A stretch of DNA of 44,349 bases from an uncultured Reyranella sp. Lineage in GTDB: Bacteria > Pseudomonadota > Alphaproteobacteria > Reyranellales > Reyranellaceae. Under the pieces are notes generated by a model that was given only the letters and a program-made list of their open reading frames with translations, was not told the origin of the DNA and made no database searches. Position 1 is the first letter of the stretch, and each line of letters begins with the position of its first letter. Made by a program: the position numbers and the translations under genes. Of the stretch, positions 32,606-40,497 are shown one piece after another. The DNA is taken from assembly GCA_937915145.1 (NCBI GenBank), contig CALDNT010000177.1, positions 1-44,349 of the forward strand. The letters are read 5' to 3'.

Positions 32606-32902
32606 CTAGATCGCTTCCTTGAGATCCTTGGCGACGCGGAAGGCAACCTTCTTCGATGCCTTGATCTTGATCGCTTCGCCAGTCGCGGGATTGCGACCCA
32701 TGCGTGCCGGACGCGCGCGCACCTGGAAGATGCCGAGGCCGGTGACGCGAACCTTGTTGCCCTTCTTGAGATGCTTCACGACCAAACCGATGAACTCATC
32801 GAGGGCGCCGGTGGCGTCCTTCTTGGTCATGCCCGTCTTCTCGGCCAGCTCGGCCGCGACCTTGGACAGCGGGACAGTCGGAACAGTGGTTTTGGTAGCC
32901 AT
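32606..32902 (-). CDS. HU family DNA-binding protein
   Basis: 98 residues, a little longer than the usual 90 because of a Thr/Pro-rich N-terminal lead (ATKTTVPTVP). The HU fold is clear: AAELAEKTGMTKKDATGALDE, KVRVTGLGIFQVRARPARMGRNPATGE (beta arms, with the GRNP tip) and KKVAFRVAKDLKE. It bends and compacts DNA as a dimer. A TTATCCACG (32979-32987), close to a DnaA box, lies upstream. Confidence 0.94.
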   Translation of the reverse strand: MATKTTVPTVPLSKVAAELAEKTGMTKKDATGALDEFIGLVVKHLKKGNKVRVTGLGIFQVRARPARMGRNPATGEAIKIKASKKVAFRVAKDLKEAI

Positions 32903-33087
32903 GGTGGAGGGGTCCCTTACGTTTTTTCGTTACACCAACGTCTTCCTGACGCCCCAGGACAGCGCCGGCGACCCAAGGTTATCCACGAATCGTCCTCCCG
33001 CAAGCCCGGAACACGCGAAAAATGTCGATTTCTGTGGCTTTTTCGGTCATTTGAGGCGCCATCCACCGACAGCAGAGAGTACGCCGC

Positions 33088-33990
33088 GTGCCAAAGCCCG
33101 AATTGATCCCGACTTTCAGCACCGCCGTGAACACCTGGCAGTGCGACGAAAACGATCATCTGAACGTTCAGTTCTACACCGAATTCGGCCATGAGGCCTC
33201 GGCGCACCTGCTCGCCGGCCTGGGGCTGGGGCCGCGCGCGCAACGCGCCGCCGGCCTCGTTGTGACTGTCGCGGAGGACCATGTCCGCTACCTCCGCGAG
33301 TTCCGTGTCGTTGATGCGGTCGAGGTCCTCTCGGCTCCGGTCGAGATCGGCACCGACTACCTCGTGGCTTATCACGAAGTACGCAATCGCGGCGACGGCG
33401 CGGTCGCGGCAACCATCCGCCGGCGCGTCGTTTGCAACCGACCGTGGCCGGAGATCTTCCGCGCCCGAGCGGCGGCGGCCCGGATGGAGTTGCCGACGAA
33501 GGCTCAACCACGCAGCGTCGGGAATCTAACCCTGCCCGATCTGACGCTGGCCGACGCACCGCGGACCGGCCTGGTCGATATCGGCCGAACCGTGATCACA
33601 CCCGATGAATGCGACGAGAGGGCTGAGTTCCTGCCGCGCCATCAGTTCGGCCGCTATTCCGACGGCGCACCGGTGCTCTGGAACCACCTCGGTTTCGACC
33701 GCGCCGCGATGCAGGCGCGCCAGGAAGGCTCGGTCGTGGTCGAGATGCTGAACCACTACCGTCGGCCGCTGCGCGCCGGCGATCTCGCGGTGGTGATGAG
33801 TGGCCTCGCGAGCTTCACCGACAAGACGCTGGTCTTCACGCACTTCCTGTTCGAGGCCGAGACCGGCGTACTCGCCGCCTGCGCCGAGGCCGTCGGCATG
33901 AAGTTCGACCAGAAGGTTCGCAAGATCATGACCTTCAGCCCCGAAGACCAGGCGCGGCTCGCCGCGCGCAAGCTTCGCCTGGCTGCCTGA
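33088..33990 (+). CDS. double-hotdog acyl-CoA thioesterase family protein
   Basis: 300 residues beginning at GTG 33088. Two 4HBT-like hotdog halves: NTWQCDENDHLNVQFYTEFGH (Asp/His active-site region) and a second starting near FLPRHQFGRYSDGAPVLWNHLGF. It probably hydrolyses an acyl-CoA or serves as a dehydratase-like binder. The region between its start and the HU gene is the divergent promoter zone. It converges on the aldehyde dehydrogenase with a 10-bp gap. Confidence 0.82.
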   Translation: MPKPELIPTFSTAVNTWQCDENDHLNVQFYTEFGHEASAHLLAGLGLGPRAQRAAGLVVTVAEDHVRYLREFRVVDAVEVLSAPVEIGTDYLVAYHEVRNRGDGAVAATIRRRVVCNRPWPEIFRARAAAARMELPTKAQPRSVGNLTLPDLTLADAPRTGLVDIGRTVITPDECDERAEFLPRHQFGRYSDGAPVLWNHLGFDRAAMQARQEGSVVVEMLNHYRRPLRAGDLAVVMSGLASFTDKTLVFTHFLFEAETGVLAACAEAVGMKFDQKVRKIMTFSPEDQARLAARKLRLAA

Positions 33991-34000
33991 GGCGGGGTCG

Positions 34001-35503
34001 CTAGACGGCGAGGTTGACCGTCACGCTCTTGCGCTGGGTGAAGCTGTCGAGCATGCCCTCGAGCGAGAACTCGCGGCCGAGCCCGCTCTGCTTGAAGCCA
34101 CCGTACGACATGCCGGGCGTCTGGCCGCCGCCCTGGTTGACCTGCACCCAGCCCGATTCGATGGCGTGGGCGGCGCGCAGGCCGCGGCCGATGTCGTGCG
34201 TCCAGACATAGGCGGCCAGACCATAGTGACTGTCGTTGGCCATGCGGATCGCCTCTGCCTCGTCGCTCCAGCGGATCGCCACCAGCACCGGCCCGAATAT
34301 CTCCTCACGTGCCAGACGCCAGTCGTTCGAGCGGTCGGCGAACACGGTCGGCAGGGTGAAATAGCCCTCGGAGAGCGGACCGGTCTTGGGCGGCAGGCCG
34401 CCGAACACCAGCTTGGCGTCGGAACGCTTCAGACCCTCGTCCACGTATTTGCAGACCTTGGTGTACTGCTTGTTGTTGATGATCGCGCCGATGTCGGAGG
34501 CCTCGTCGAGGGGATCGCCGATCTTGAGGGCGGCGGTCTTCTTCTCGAGCTTGGCGAGGAAGGAATCGAAGATGTCCTCGTGCAGGAACAGGCGCGAACC
34601 CGCCGTGCAGCTCTGGCTCTGCCGCGTGAAGCGCATGGCGTTGATGATACCGTCGACCGCCCAATCCTCGTCGGCGTCGGGGTAGACGAGCGAAGGGCTC
34701 TTGCCACCGAGTTCGAGCGACACCGGCACGATGCGCTCGGCCGCCGCGCGCATGATCACCTTGCCGACCTCGGTCGAGCCGGTGAAGGAGAGCTTGGCGA
34801 TCCTGGGATGATTGGCGAGCGGGCCGCCGCACTCCTCGCCGTGGCCGGTGATCACGTTCAGCACGCCCGGCGGCAGGAATTCCTGGCAGACGTCGGCCAT
34901 CATCAGAACGCCCATCGGCGCGTCCTCGGCCGCCTTCAACACCAGCACGTTACCGGCGCAAAGTGCCGGGGCGATCTTGAGCGCTCCCAGCATCACCGGC
35001 GCATTCCACGGGATGATGGCGCCGACGATGCCGATCGGCTCGCGGCGCGTGTAGGAAAGCACGTGCTCGCCCAGAGGCACGGTCTCGCCCTTGAGCTCCG
35101 ACGCAAGCCCGCCGAAGTACCGGAAGACGTCGGCCGCGAGCCTGGCCTCGCCGCGTGCCTGGGTGCGCAACGCGTTGCCGGTCTCAAGCGCGATGGTGCG
35201 TGCCATCTCCTCGGCCCGCGCCTCCATCGCCTCGGCGATCTTCAGCAGAAGCTTGCCGCGTTCGCGCGGCACCACGTTCTTCCAGGCCACGAAAGCCTTG
35301 TCGGCCGCAGCGACCGCAAGATCGACGTCGGCGGCGGCCGCGCGCGGCACCTCGGCCACGGCGGTGCGCTTGCCGGGATTCTCCACCGTGATGCGCAGGC
35401 CGGAAACGCTGCCGACCCACTTGCCGTCGATCAGCATGCCCTTGGGCCGGTAGGTGCCGGCGGGCTGGGAGAGCGGTGCTGTCTGTGGGGCGGTCATCGA
35501 CAT
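34001..35503 (-). CDS. NAD(P)+-dependent aldehyde dehydrogenase
   Basis: 500 residues. Landmarks: IPWNAPVMLGALKIAPAL, FTGSTEVGK, catalytic Glu near 264 in LELGGKSP, catalytic Cys near 300 in QSQSCTAGSR, and EIFGPVL. It oxidises an aldehyde to its acid in the cytoplasm. GGAGG lies about 7 bases before the ATG. An intrinsic-terminator-like hairpin ends only 18 bp before the start codon, leaving almost no space for a separate promoter. Confidence 0.94.
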   Translation of the reverse strand: MSMTAPQTAPLSQPAGTYRPKGMLIDGKWVGSVSGLRITVENPGKRTAVAEVPRAAAADVDLAVAAADKAFVAWKNVVPRERGKLLLKIAEAMEARAEEMARTIALETGNALRTQARGEARLAADVFRYFGGLASELKGETVPLGEHVLSYTRREPIGIVGAIIPWNAPVMLGALKIAPALCAGNVLVLKAAEDAPMGVLMMADVCQEFLPPGVLNVITGHGEECGGPLANHPRIAKLSFTGSTEVGKVIMRAAAERIVPVSLELGGKSPSLVYPDADEDWAVDGIINAMRFTRQSQSCTAGSRLFLHEDIFDSFLAKLEKKTAALKIGDPLDEASDIGAIINNKQYTKVCKYVDEGLKRSDAKLVFGGLPPKTGPLSEGYFTLPTVFADRSNDWRLAREEIFGPVLVAIRWSDEAEAIRMANDSHYGLAAYVWTHDIGRGLRAAHAIESGWVQVNQGGGQTPGMSYGGFKQSGLGREFSLEGMLDSFTQRKSVTVNLAV

Positions 35504-35521
35504 GTGGGTCCTCCGGTCCTG

Positions 35522-35547
35522 AAAAAGCGGGCCGGAGTTTGGCCCGC
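35522..35547 (-). terminator. terminator hairpin between the VOC gene and the aldehyde dehydrogenase gene
   Basis: Stem GCGGGCC (35527-35533) with GGCCCGC (35541-35547), 7-nt loop, followed on the minus strand by TTTTT (35526-35522). It ends the leftward VOC transcript 37 bp after its stop, or acts as an attenuator for the aldehyde dehydrogenase gene, whose ATG is 18 bases further on. Confidence 0.75.
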
Positions 35548-35583
35548 ATGCCGCGACGCGACAAGACCGGCCCGAATCGTCCC

Positions 35584-36024
35584 TTACTTATTATTTTTCA
35601 AGGGCTTACGCTTCCGCCGCGCGGTCATCTCACCGTATTTCATGCCCTCGAGCTTGAGCCCATCGGGATCGAGAAAGAAGACGGCGTAATAGTCGTCGTA
35701 GTACTCGGCGGCGGAATCGACGATGCGCACCTTCTCCTTCTCGAGGAACGCCTGCAGCGCGTCGACGTCCTTCCGGCGGCGCAGCTCGAAGGCGTAGTGG
35801 TGGAGCCCGACATCGCCGATGCGATGGGTCTTCCGGCCTTCCGCCGGCGCGATCCAGTATCGCGTCCGCCCGTTGGTCCAGCCAATGGTGGTGCCGTAGT
35901 CGTCCGACAGCTCGAAGCCCAGGAACGCAAACAGCTTGGCGTAGAAGGCCTTCGACTTCTCGTAGTCGCTGACCCGGACGGAAATGTGATCGATGCCGAC
36001 GACGCGGGATTTGTTGCGGGCCAT
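35584..36024 (-). CDS. VOC family (glyoxalase-like) protein
   Basis: 146 residues. VGIDHISVRVSDYEKSKAFYAKLF at the start and DVGLHHYAFELRRRKDVDALQAF in the middle mark the two VOC modules; the end YYAVFFLDPDGLKLEGM holds a typical metal-site Glu. AGGAGG precedes the ATG by six bases. Substrate unknown; the gene is divergent from a solute receptor gene. Confidence 0.88.
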   Translation of the reverse strand: MARNKSRVVGIDHISVRVSDYEKSKAFYAKLFAFLGFELSDDYGTTIGWTNGRTRYWIAPAEGRKTHRIGDVGLHHYAFELRRRKDVDALQAFLEKEKVRIVDSAAEYYDDYYAVFFLDPDGLKLEGMKYGEMTARRKRKPLKNNK

Positions 36025-36116
36025 GAGGCGCCTCCTGTAATTCCGGTGGTCACGGCGGTCGGGATATCGGATGGTTTCCCGCCCGCCGCAGGATGGACCA
36101 AACAGGGACAGAGATC

Positions 36117-36989
36117 ATGAATGCGATATCGAAAAAGCTCGGCCTCCTGACATTTGCACTTGGCACCGTACTGGGCTCCGCCGTTCTGGGCGGCGACGCG
36201 CTGGCCGGTACCCTCGACGACATCCGCCAGAGCAAGACGCTGCGGCTGGCCTTCCGCGAGGACGCGCCGCCGTTTGCCTACAAGAATCCCGCCGGACAAC
36301 CCACCGGCTTCATGATCGAACTCTGCCAGGCAGTGGCCAAGGACCTCGCCCGCCAGCTCAAGCTGCCCGACCTGAAGGTGGCCTACGTCCCGGTGACCAC
36401 GACCAACCGCCTCGACGCGCTCACCCAGAACAAGGCCGATCTGATCTGCGACTCGCTGACACAGACGGTGGACCGCCGCGCGATCGTGGATTTCTCTGTG
36501 CCTACCTTCATCGACGGCACGACCTTCGCCATCCGCAACGACGGTCCGCAGGATCTGAAGCTGCTCTCCGGCAAGAAAGTCGGCGTGGTCGACGGCACGC
36601 TGACCGCCGAGGGAACGCGACAATCTTTGGCCGCGCTCCACATCACCGCCGACATCGTGGGTTTCAAGACTTTCGAGGAAGCGATGGCCGCCCTGGAAAA
36701 AGGCAGCATCGCCGCCTATTTCGCCGGCCGCTCAATGCTGGCCTACATGATCAAGGGTCACCCGGATGCCGCCCGCATCCTGCTGGCCAGCACCTATCTC
36801 ACCTATGAGCCGTTTGCGCTGGCGATGCGCCGAGGCGACGGCGACTTTCGTCTCGCCGTCGACACCGCACTCAGCCATGTCTACCGGTCGGGCGAGATCG
36901 GGACCATTTTCTCCAATTCCTTTGGTCCCAAGGACCGGCCGACACCGGTGCTGCAGTCGCTCTACATCATCTCGACCTTGCCGCAGTAG
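36117..36989 (+). CDS. periplasmic amino-acid-type solute-binding protein (PBP3 family)
   Basis: 290 residues from ATG 36117; the frame extends to 36093 without a better ribosome site. A Sec signal is evident (LGLLTFALGTVLGSAVLGG, cleavage near ALAG). Mature features are KTLRLAFREDAPPFAYKN, GQPTGFMIELCQAVAK, ADLICDSLTQTVDRRAIVDFS and GKKVGVVDGTLTAEG, as in glutamate/glutamine-type receptors. No permease or ATPase gene is adjacent, so it is an orphan receptor or feeds a distant ABC transporter. Confidence 0.9.
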   Translation: MNAISKKLGLLTFALGTVLGSAVLGGDALAGTLDDIRQSKTLRLAFREDAPPFAYKNPAGQPTGFMIELCQAVAKDLARQLKLPDLKVAYVPVTTTNRLDALTQNKADLICDSLTQTVDRRAIVDFSVPTFIDGTTFAIRNDGPQDLKLLSGKKVGVVDGTLTAEGTRQSLAALHITADIVGFKTFEEAMAALEKGSIAAYFAGRSMLAYMIKGHPDAARILLASTYLTYEPFALAMRRGDGDFRLAVDTALSHVYRSGEIGTIFSNSFGPKDRPTPVLQSLYIISTLPQ

Positions 36990-37013
36990 GCTGCACGCCC
37001 TACCTCTGGCGCA

Positions 37014-38033
37014 ATGTCTTCCCTCACCCGTCTGTCCGTCCTCGACCAGTCGATTGCCGTCGCTGGCCGCCCGCAGGATCAATCGATCCGCAACACCGTA
37101 GCGCTCGCCCAACATTGCGAGTCCCTGCGATACGAGCGCTTCTGGGTGTCGGAGCACCACAACCACCCGACCATCGTCGGCACCGCGCCGGAGATCGTGA
37201 TCGCGGCGATCGCCGCCACCACCCGGCGCATCAGGGTTGGCAGTGCCGGCATCATGCTGCCGCACTATGCGCCGTTCAAAGTCGCCGAGGTCTTCCGCGT
37301 GCTCGACGCCCTGGCCCCCGGCCGCATCGACATGGGGCTCGGCCGCGCCCCGGGTTCGGACGGACGCACGGCCTTCGCGCTCAATCCGGCGGCCAACGAA
37401 CGGCCCGAGCATTTCCCCTCCGACGTGCGCGACCTTATCGCCTGGGTCCACAACGAACCCCTAGTCGAACGCCATCCCTTCGCCGCGGTAAAGGCGTTTC
37501 CCCAGGGCGCCACGGCGCCGGAGGTGTGGATATTGGGCAGCTCCGACTACGGCGCCCAGGTCGCCGCCCTGTTCGGCCTGCCCTACTGCTACGCCTGGTT
37601 CTTCAGCGACGGCGCCGGCGGTCAACGCGCGATCGACCTTTACAAGCGCACCTACCGGCCGAGTGTCCGTCATCCCGAGCCGCGTTCGGGGCTTTGCGTC
37701 TGGGCATTGGCCGCCGAGACGATGGATCAGGCGCAGTACCATTTCACGTCGCGCGCCCTGTCACGCATCAATCGCGACAAGGGCATCCTGGTGCCGCTGG
37801 AAGCGCCTGACGTTGCCGCCGCCCAGTCCCTCAGCGTTCACGAGCAGGCGCGCATGGAACAGTTCCGAAAGGATTCCTTCGTCGGCACCGGTCCCGAAGT
37901 CGCCGGCCGCATCCGCGATCTCGCGGCCCAAGTCGGCGTCGAGGAAATGGCCGTCGTCACCTGGACCCACGACGAGGAAGTGCGGCGCGAGAGTTACACG
38001 CAGCTCGCGCGCGCCTTCGACCTCAAGGGTTAG
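37014..38033 (+). CDS. LLM class flavin-dependent oxidoreductase
   Basis: 339 residues of the bacterial luciferase-like family: RFWVSEHHNHPTIVGTAPEI, RIRVGSAGIMLPHYAPFKVAE and GRIDMGLGRAPGSDG, the MsnO8-type pattern. It uses FMNH2 (or F420) to oxidise an unknown substrate. It starts 25 bp after the receptor gene. Its stop codon overlaps the stop of the convergent gene by two bases. Confidence 0.92.
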   Translation: MSSLTRLSVLDQSIAVAGRPQDQSIRNTVALAQHCESLRYERFWVSEHHNHPTIVGTAPEIVIAAIAATTRRIRVGSAGIMLPHYAPFKVAEVFRVLDALAPGRIDMGLGRAPGSDGRTAFALNPAANERPEHFPSDVRDLIAWVHNEPLVERHPFAAVKAFPQGATAPEVWILGSSDYGAQVAALFGLPYCYAWFFSDGAGGQRAIDLYKRTYRPSVRHPEPRSGLCVWALAAETMDQAQYHFTSRALSRINRDKGILVPLEAPDVAAAQSLSVHEQARMEQFRKDSFVGTGPEVAGRIRDLAAQVGVEEMAVVTWTHDEEVRRESYTQLARAFDLKG

Positions 38034-38611
38034 CGCGCCTCCGTCCAGCTTTCCGAGAAGGCCAGCGCACAGGTGCTGAAGGGGCGGCCTTCACGCTCGC
38101 GCTTCCATGGCAGGCCACGCGCCTGCATGCCATCGACCGTGAGGCGGGCGCCGAGCGCCGGCACCAGCACGGTGCAAACGCCGTAAGGGCGTGGATTCGG
38201 GGCCTGGTTGGGCTCAGTGTGAATCAAGAGCGGATCACCGATGTCATACCAGGTGAGGGCCACTTCTGAATCGGCCGCGGAGACATGCTCGGTCCAGAAA
38301 TAGCGCGGGTCGCCGGTGCGGTTGAACTCGGCGTCGATTACCGGAATGGCGAGATCCTTGAGTTCGGGATTGAGCATGCCTTGCACCGTCTGCTGCAGCC
38401 AGCGCGCCATGGCGATGTTGTCGGAATAGATACGCCAATGACCGTGCGTCAGCTCGCTCTTGAGATAGAGCACATGCCCCGGCCCAGCGGGGCAGAACAG
38501 AATGCGCCAGAAGCTGGCGTCGGTTGAGTTGGGATCGCCGTCCTTTTCGCTGAGACGGATGAATGGATTCTCGCCGGTGACGATCACACGGTTGGGGTCT
38601 GCGACGGGCAT
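38030..38611 (-). CDS. conserved-looking protein of unknown function
   Basis: 193 residues, no signal or membrane segment. It begins PNRVIVTGENPFIRLSEKDG and has ASFWRILFCPAGPGHVLYLKSE, ARWLQQTVQGML, PRYFWTEHVSAADSEVALTWYD and a C-terminal LPWKREREGRPFSTCALAF. The Trp/His/Glu-rich middle could form a beta-barrel active site but I recognise no family. It starts 9 bp after the hydroxyacid dehydrogenase stop, so the two genes are likely co-transcribed and work on the same compound. Confidence 0.65.
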   Translation of the reverse strand: MPVADPNRVIVTGENPFIRLSEKDGDPNSTDASFWRILFCPAGPGHVLYLKSELTHGHWRIYSDNIAMARWLQQTVQGMLNPELKDLAIPVIDAEFNRTGDPRYFWTEHVSAADSEVALTWYDIGDPLLIHTEPNQAPNPRPYGVCTVLVPALGARLTVDGMQARGLPWKREREGRPFSTCALAFSESWTEAR

Positions 38612-38620
38612 TCTGGCCTC

Positions 38621-39589
38621 CTATAGAACCTGGTTGCGCAAGCTCTTCTCGTCGCGCCACAGGCGATCGAGGTTTTCCATCAGGATGTCGAGGACATTGT
38701 CCTCGTAGGCCCGGGTCTCGCCCGCGGTGTGCGGCGTTATGAAGACATTAGGCATCGTCCAAAGTGGCGAGTCGGCGGGCAAGGGCTCGTCGGCGGTGAC
38801 ATCGAGCGCCGCCGCCCAGATCCTGCCGGCCTTCATGGTGGCGATCAGCGCCGCCTCGTCGGCGACTTTGCCGCGGGCGACGTTCACGAACACCGCCGAA
38901 GGTTTCATCGCGGCAAAGGCCGCCGAGCTCATCAAGCCGGTGGTCTCGGGTGTCAACGCACAGGCGAGCGCCACGAAATCGGCTTCAGGCACAAGTTTCA
39001 CCAGATCGCCCATGCCGTGGATCGCATCGGCCCCGTTGACACCGGCCTTGGGATCGCGGCGGATGCCAACCACCTTCATGTCGAAGGCCTTGGCGAGCTT
39101 GGCGAGATGGCTGCCGATGCGGCCCATGCCGACGATCAGCAGCGTCTTGCCACCCAATTCATCCTCGCGCTGGGTAAGATCGCCCAACATGCCGCGCCAT
39201 ACTTTCTTGTGCTGATTGTCGCGCGCCTCGGGCAGGCGCCGCGCGATCGCGAGGATCAGCGCAAGGGCATGTTCGGCAACGGCGCGGGCATTGACGCCGG
39301 CCGCGCTTGCGAGGCGAATGCCCTTGGCACCCAGCATTTCCTTGGAATACTGGTCCATGCCGGAGCTGATGGACTGGATGAATTTGAGCTTCGGAGCGTG
39401 CGCGATCAGGTCGTTCTTCCACATGCCGGAAGCCAGCACGACATCGGCCTCGCCAATCCGCTTCACCAGATCGTCATAGGCGCGGACCTCAAAGCACTTG
39501 ATCCCGGTCTTGCGCAGTTCGAAACGGTCCATCATGCGGTATGCCGCGTGTGCGAAGCAGATTGTCAGACTATCTCTCGTCGGAAACAT
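38621..39589 (-). CDS. D-2-hydroxyacid dehydrogenase
   Basis: 322 residues from ATG 39589, which follows GGGGGAG; six further residues to 39607 are possible. The NAD domain motif GMGRIGSHLAKL, the Arg of NVARGKVADEAAL, the Glu in TADEPLP and the His in TPHTAGE make up the family active site. It reduces a 2-oxo acid (or oxidises a D-2-hydroxy acid) with NAD(P)H. It is divergent from the HpcH/HpaI aldolase, which would make or use a 2-oxo acid, suggesting a shared pathway. Confidence 0.92.
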   Translation of the reverse strand: MFPTRDSLTICFAHAAYRMMDRFELRKTGIKCFEVRAYDDLVKRIGEADVVLASGMWKNDLIAHAPKLKFIQSISSGMDQYSKEMLGAKGIRLASAAGVNARAVAEHALALILAIARRLPEARDNQHKKVWRGMLGDLTQREDELGGKTLLIVGMGRIGSHLAKLAKAFDMKVVGIRRDPKAGVNGADAIHGMGDLVKLVPEADFVALACALTPETTGLMSSAAFAAMKPSAVFVNVARGKVADEAALIATMKAGRIWAAALDVTADEPLPADSPLWTMPNVFITPHTAGETRAYEDNVLDILMENLDRLWRDEKSLRNQVL

Positions 39590-39648
39590 GGCACTCCCCC
39601 AGTACAAGGTGTCAGAGTAGCCCGAACAGCACCTCCGGGGGAAACCGT

Positions 39649-40497
39649 ATGAACCGCAATCCGCTTCGTGAACGCCTCAACGCCGGCAAACCGACCGTTG
39701 GCACGCACATCCTGTCAGCGTGGCCGACACTGGTCGAACTGATCGGCCACTCCAAGCAATACGACTATGTCGAATTCACTGCCGAGTACGCGCCTTTCAC
39801 CATGCACGATCTCGACAATCTGGGCCGCGCCTTCGAACTCATGAACATGTCGGGCATGATCAAGATCGAGCAGACGCAGTACACCCACCAGGCGATGCGC
39901 GCGATCGGTTCGGGTTTCCAGAGCGTGCTGTTCGCCGACATCCGCAGCGTCGAGGATGCCAAGGCCGCCGTAGATGCCGTCCGCGCCGAGACGACGATGG
40001 CCAAGGGCGCGCGCGGCCGCGGCCGGCTGGGCGTCGGCATGCGGCGCGACGTCGGCACGGTGCGTACGGGCGGCACACCCGCCTATGTCGATGCCCTGAA
40101 CGAGGTCGTGATCGCCATCATGGTCGAGAAGAAGTCGTGCGTGGACGATCTCGACGCCATTCTCTCCGTACCCGGCATCGACATGGTTCAGTTCGGTGCT
40201 TCGGATTTCTCGATGAGCCTCGGCAAGACCGGCCAGTATGCCGACGCCGAGGTTCTGGCGGCCGAGAAGAAGACGATCGAGACCGCGCTCCGGATGGGCC
40301 TGCATCCGCGCGTCGAACTGCGCGATCCCAGCCAGGCCGGCAAGTATCTCGAGATGGGCGTAAAGCATTTCTGCATCGGCTGGGACGTGCGCATCCTGGC
40401 GGACTGGTGGGACACCAAGGGCGCGGAGATGCGCGGCATGCTGGGCGGCGGAGCCGATGCGCCGGCCAAAGCCACCGTCAAAGCCGGCAACTACTAA
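39649..40497 (+). CDS. HpcH/HpaI family aldolase
   Basis: 282 residues from ATG 39649 with GGGGGA nearby; an upstream open stretch is not coding-like. The family metal site is visible as the Glu of IMVEKKSCVDDLDAIL and the Asp of FGASDFSMSLG, with VLFADIRSVEDA before them. Class II aldolases of this type split 4-hydroxy-2-oxo acids into pyruvate and an aldehyde. Its 3' end overlaps the start of the next gene by 41 bp. Confidence 0.9.
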   Translation: MNRNPLRERLNAGKPTVGTHILSAWPTLVELIGHSKQYDYVEFTAEYAPFTMHDLDNLGRAFELMNMSGMIKIEQTQYTHQAMRAIGSGFQSVLFADIRSVEDAKAAVDAVRAETTMAKGARGRGRLGVGMRRDVGTVRTGGTPAYVDALNEVVIAIMVEKKSCVDDLDAILSVPGIDMVQFGASDFSMSLGKTGQYADAEVLAAEKKTIETALRMGLHPRVELRDPSQAGKYLEMGVKHFCIGWDVRILADWWDTKGAEMRGMLGGGADAPAKATVKAGNY

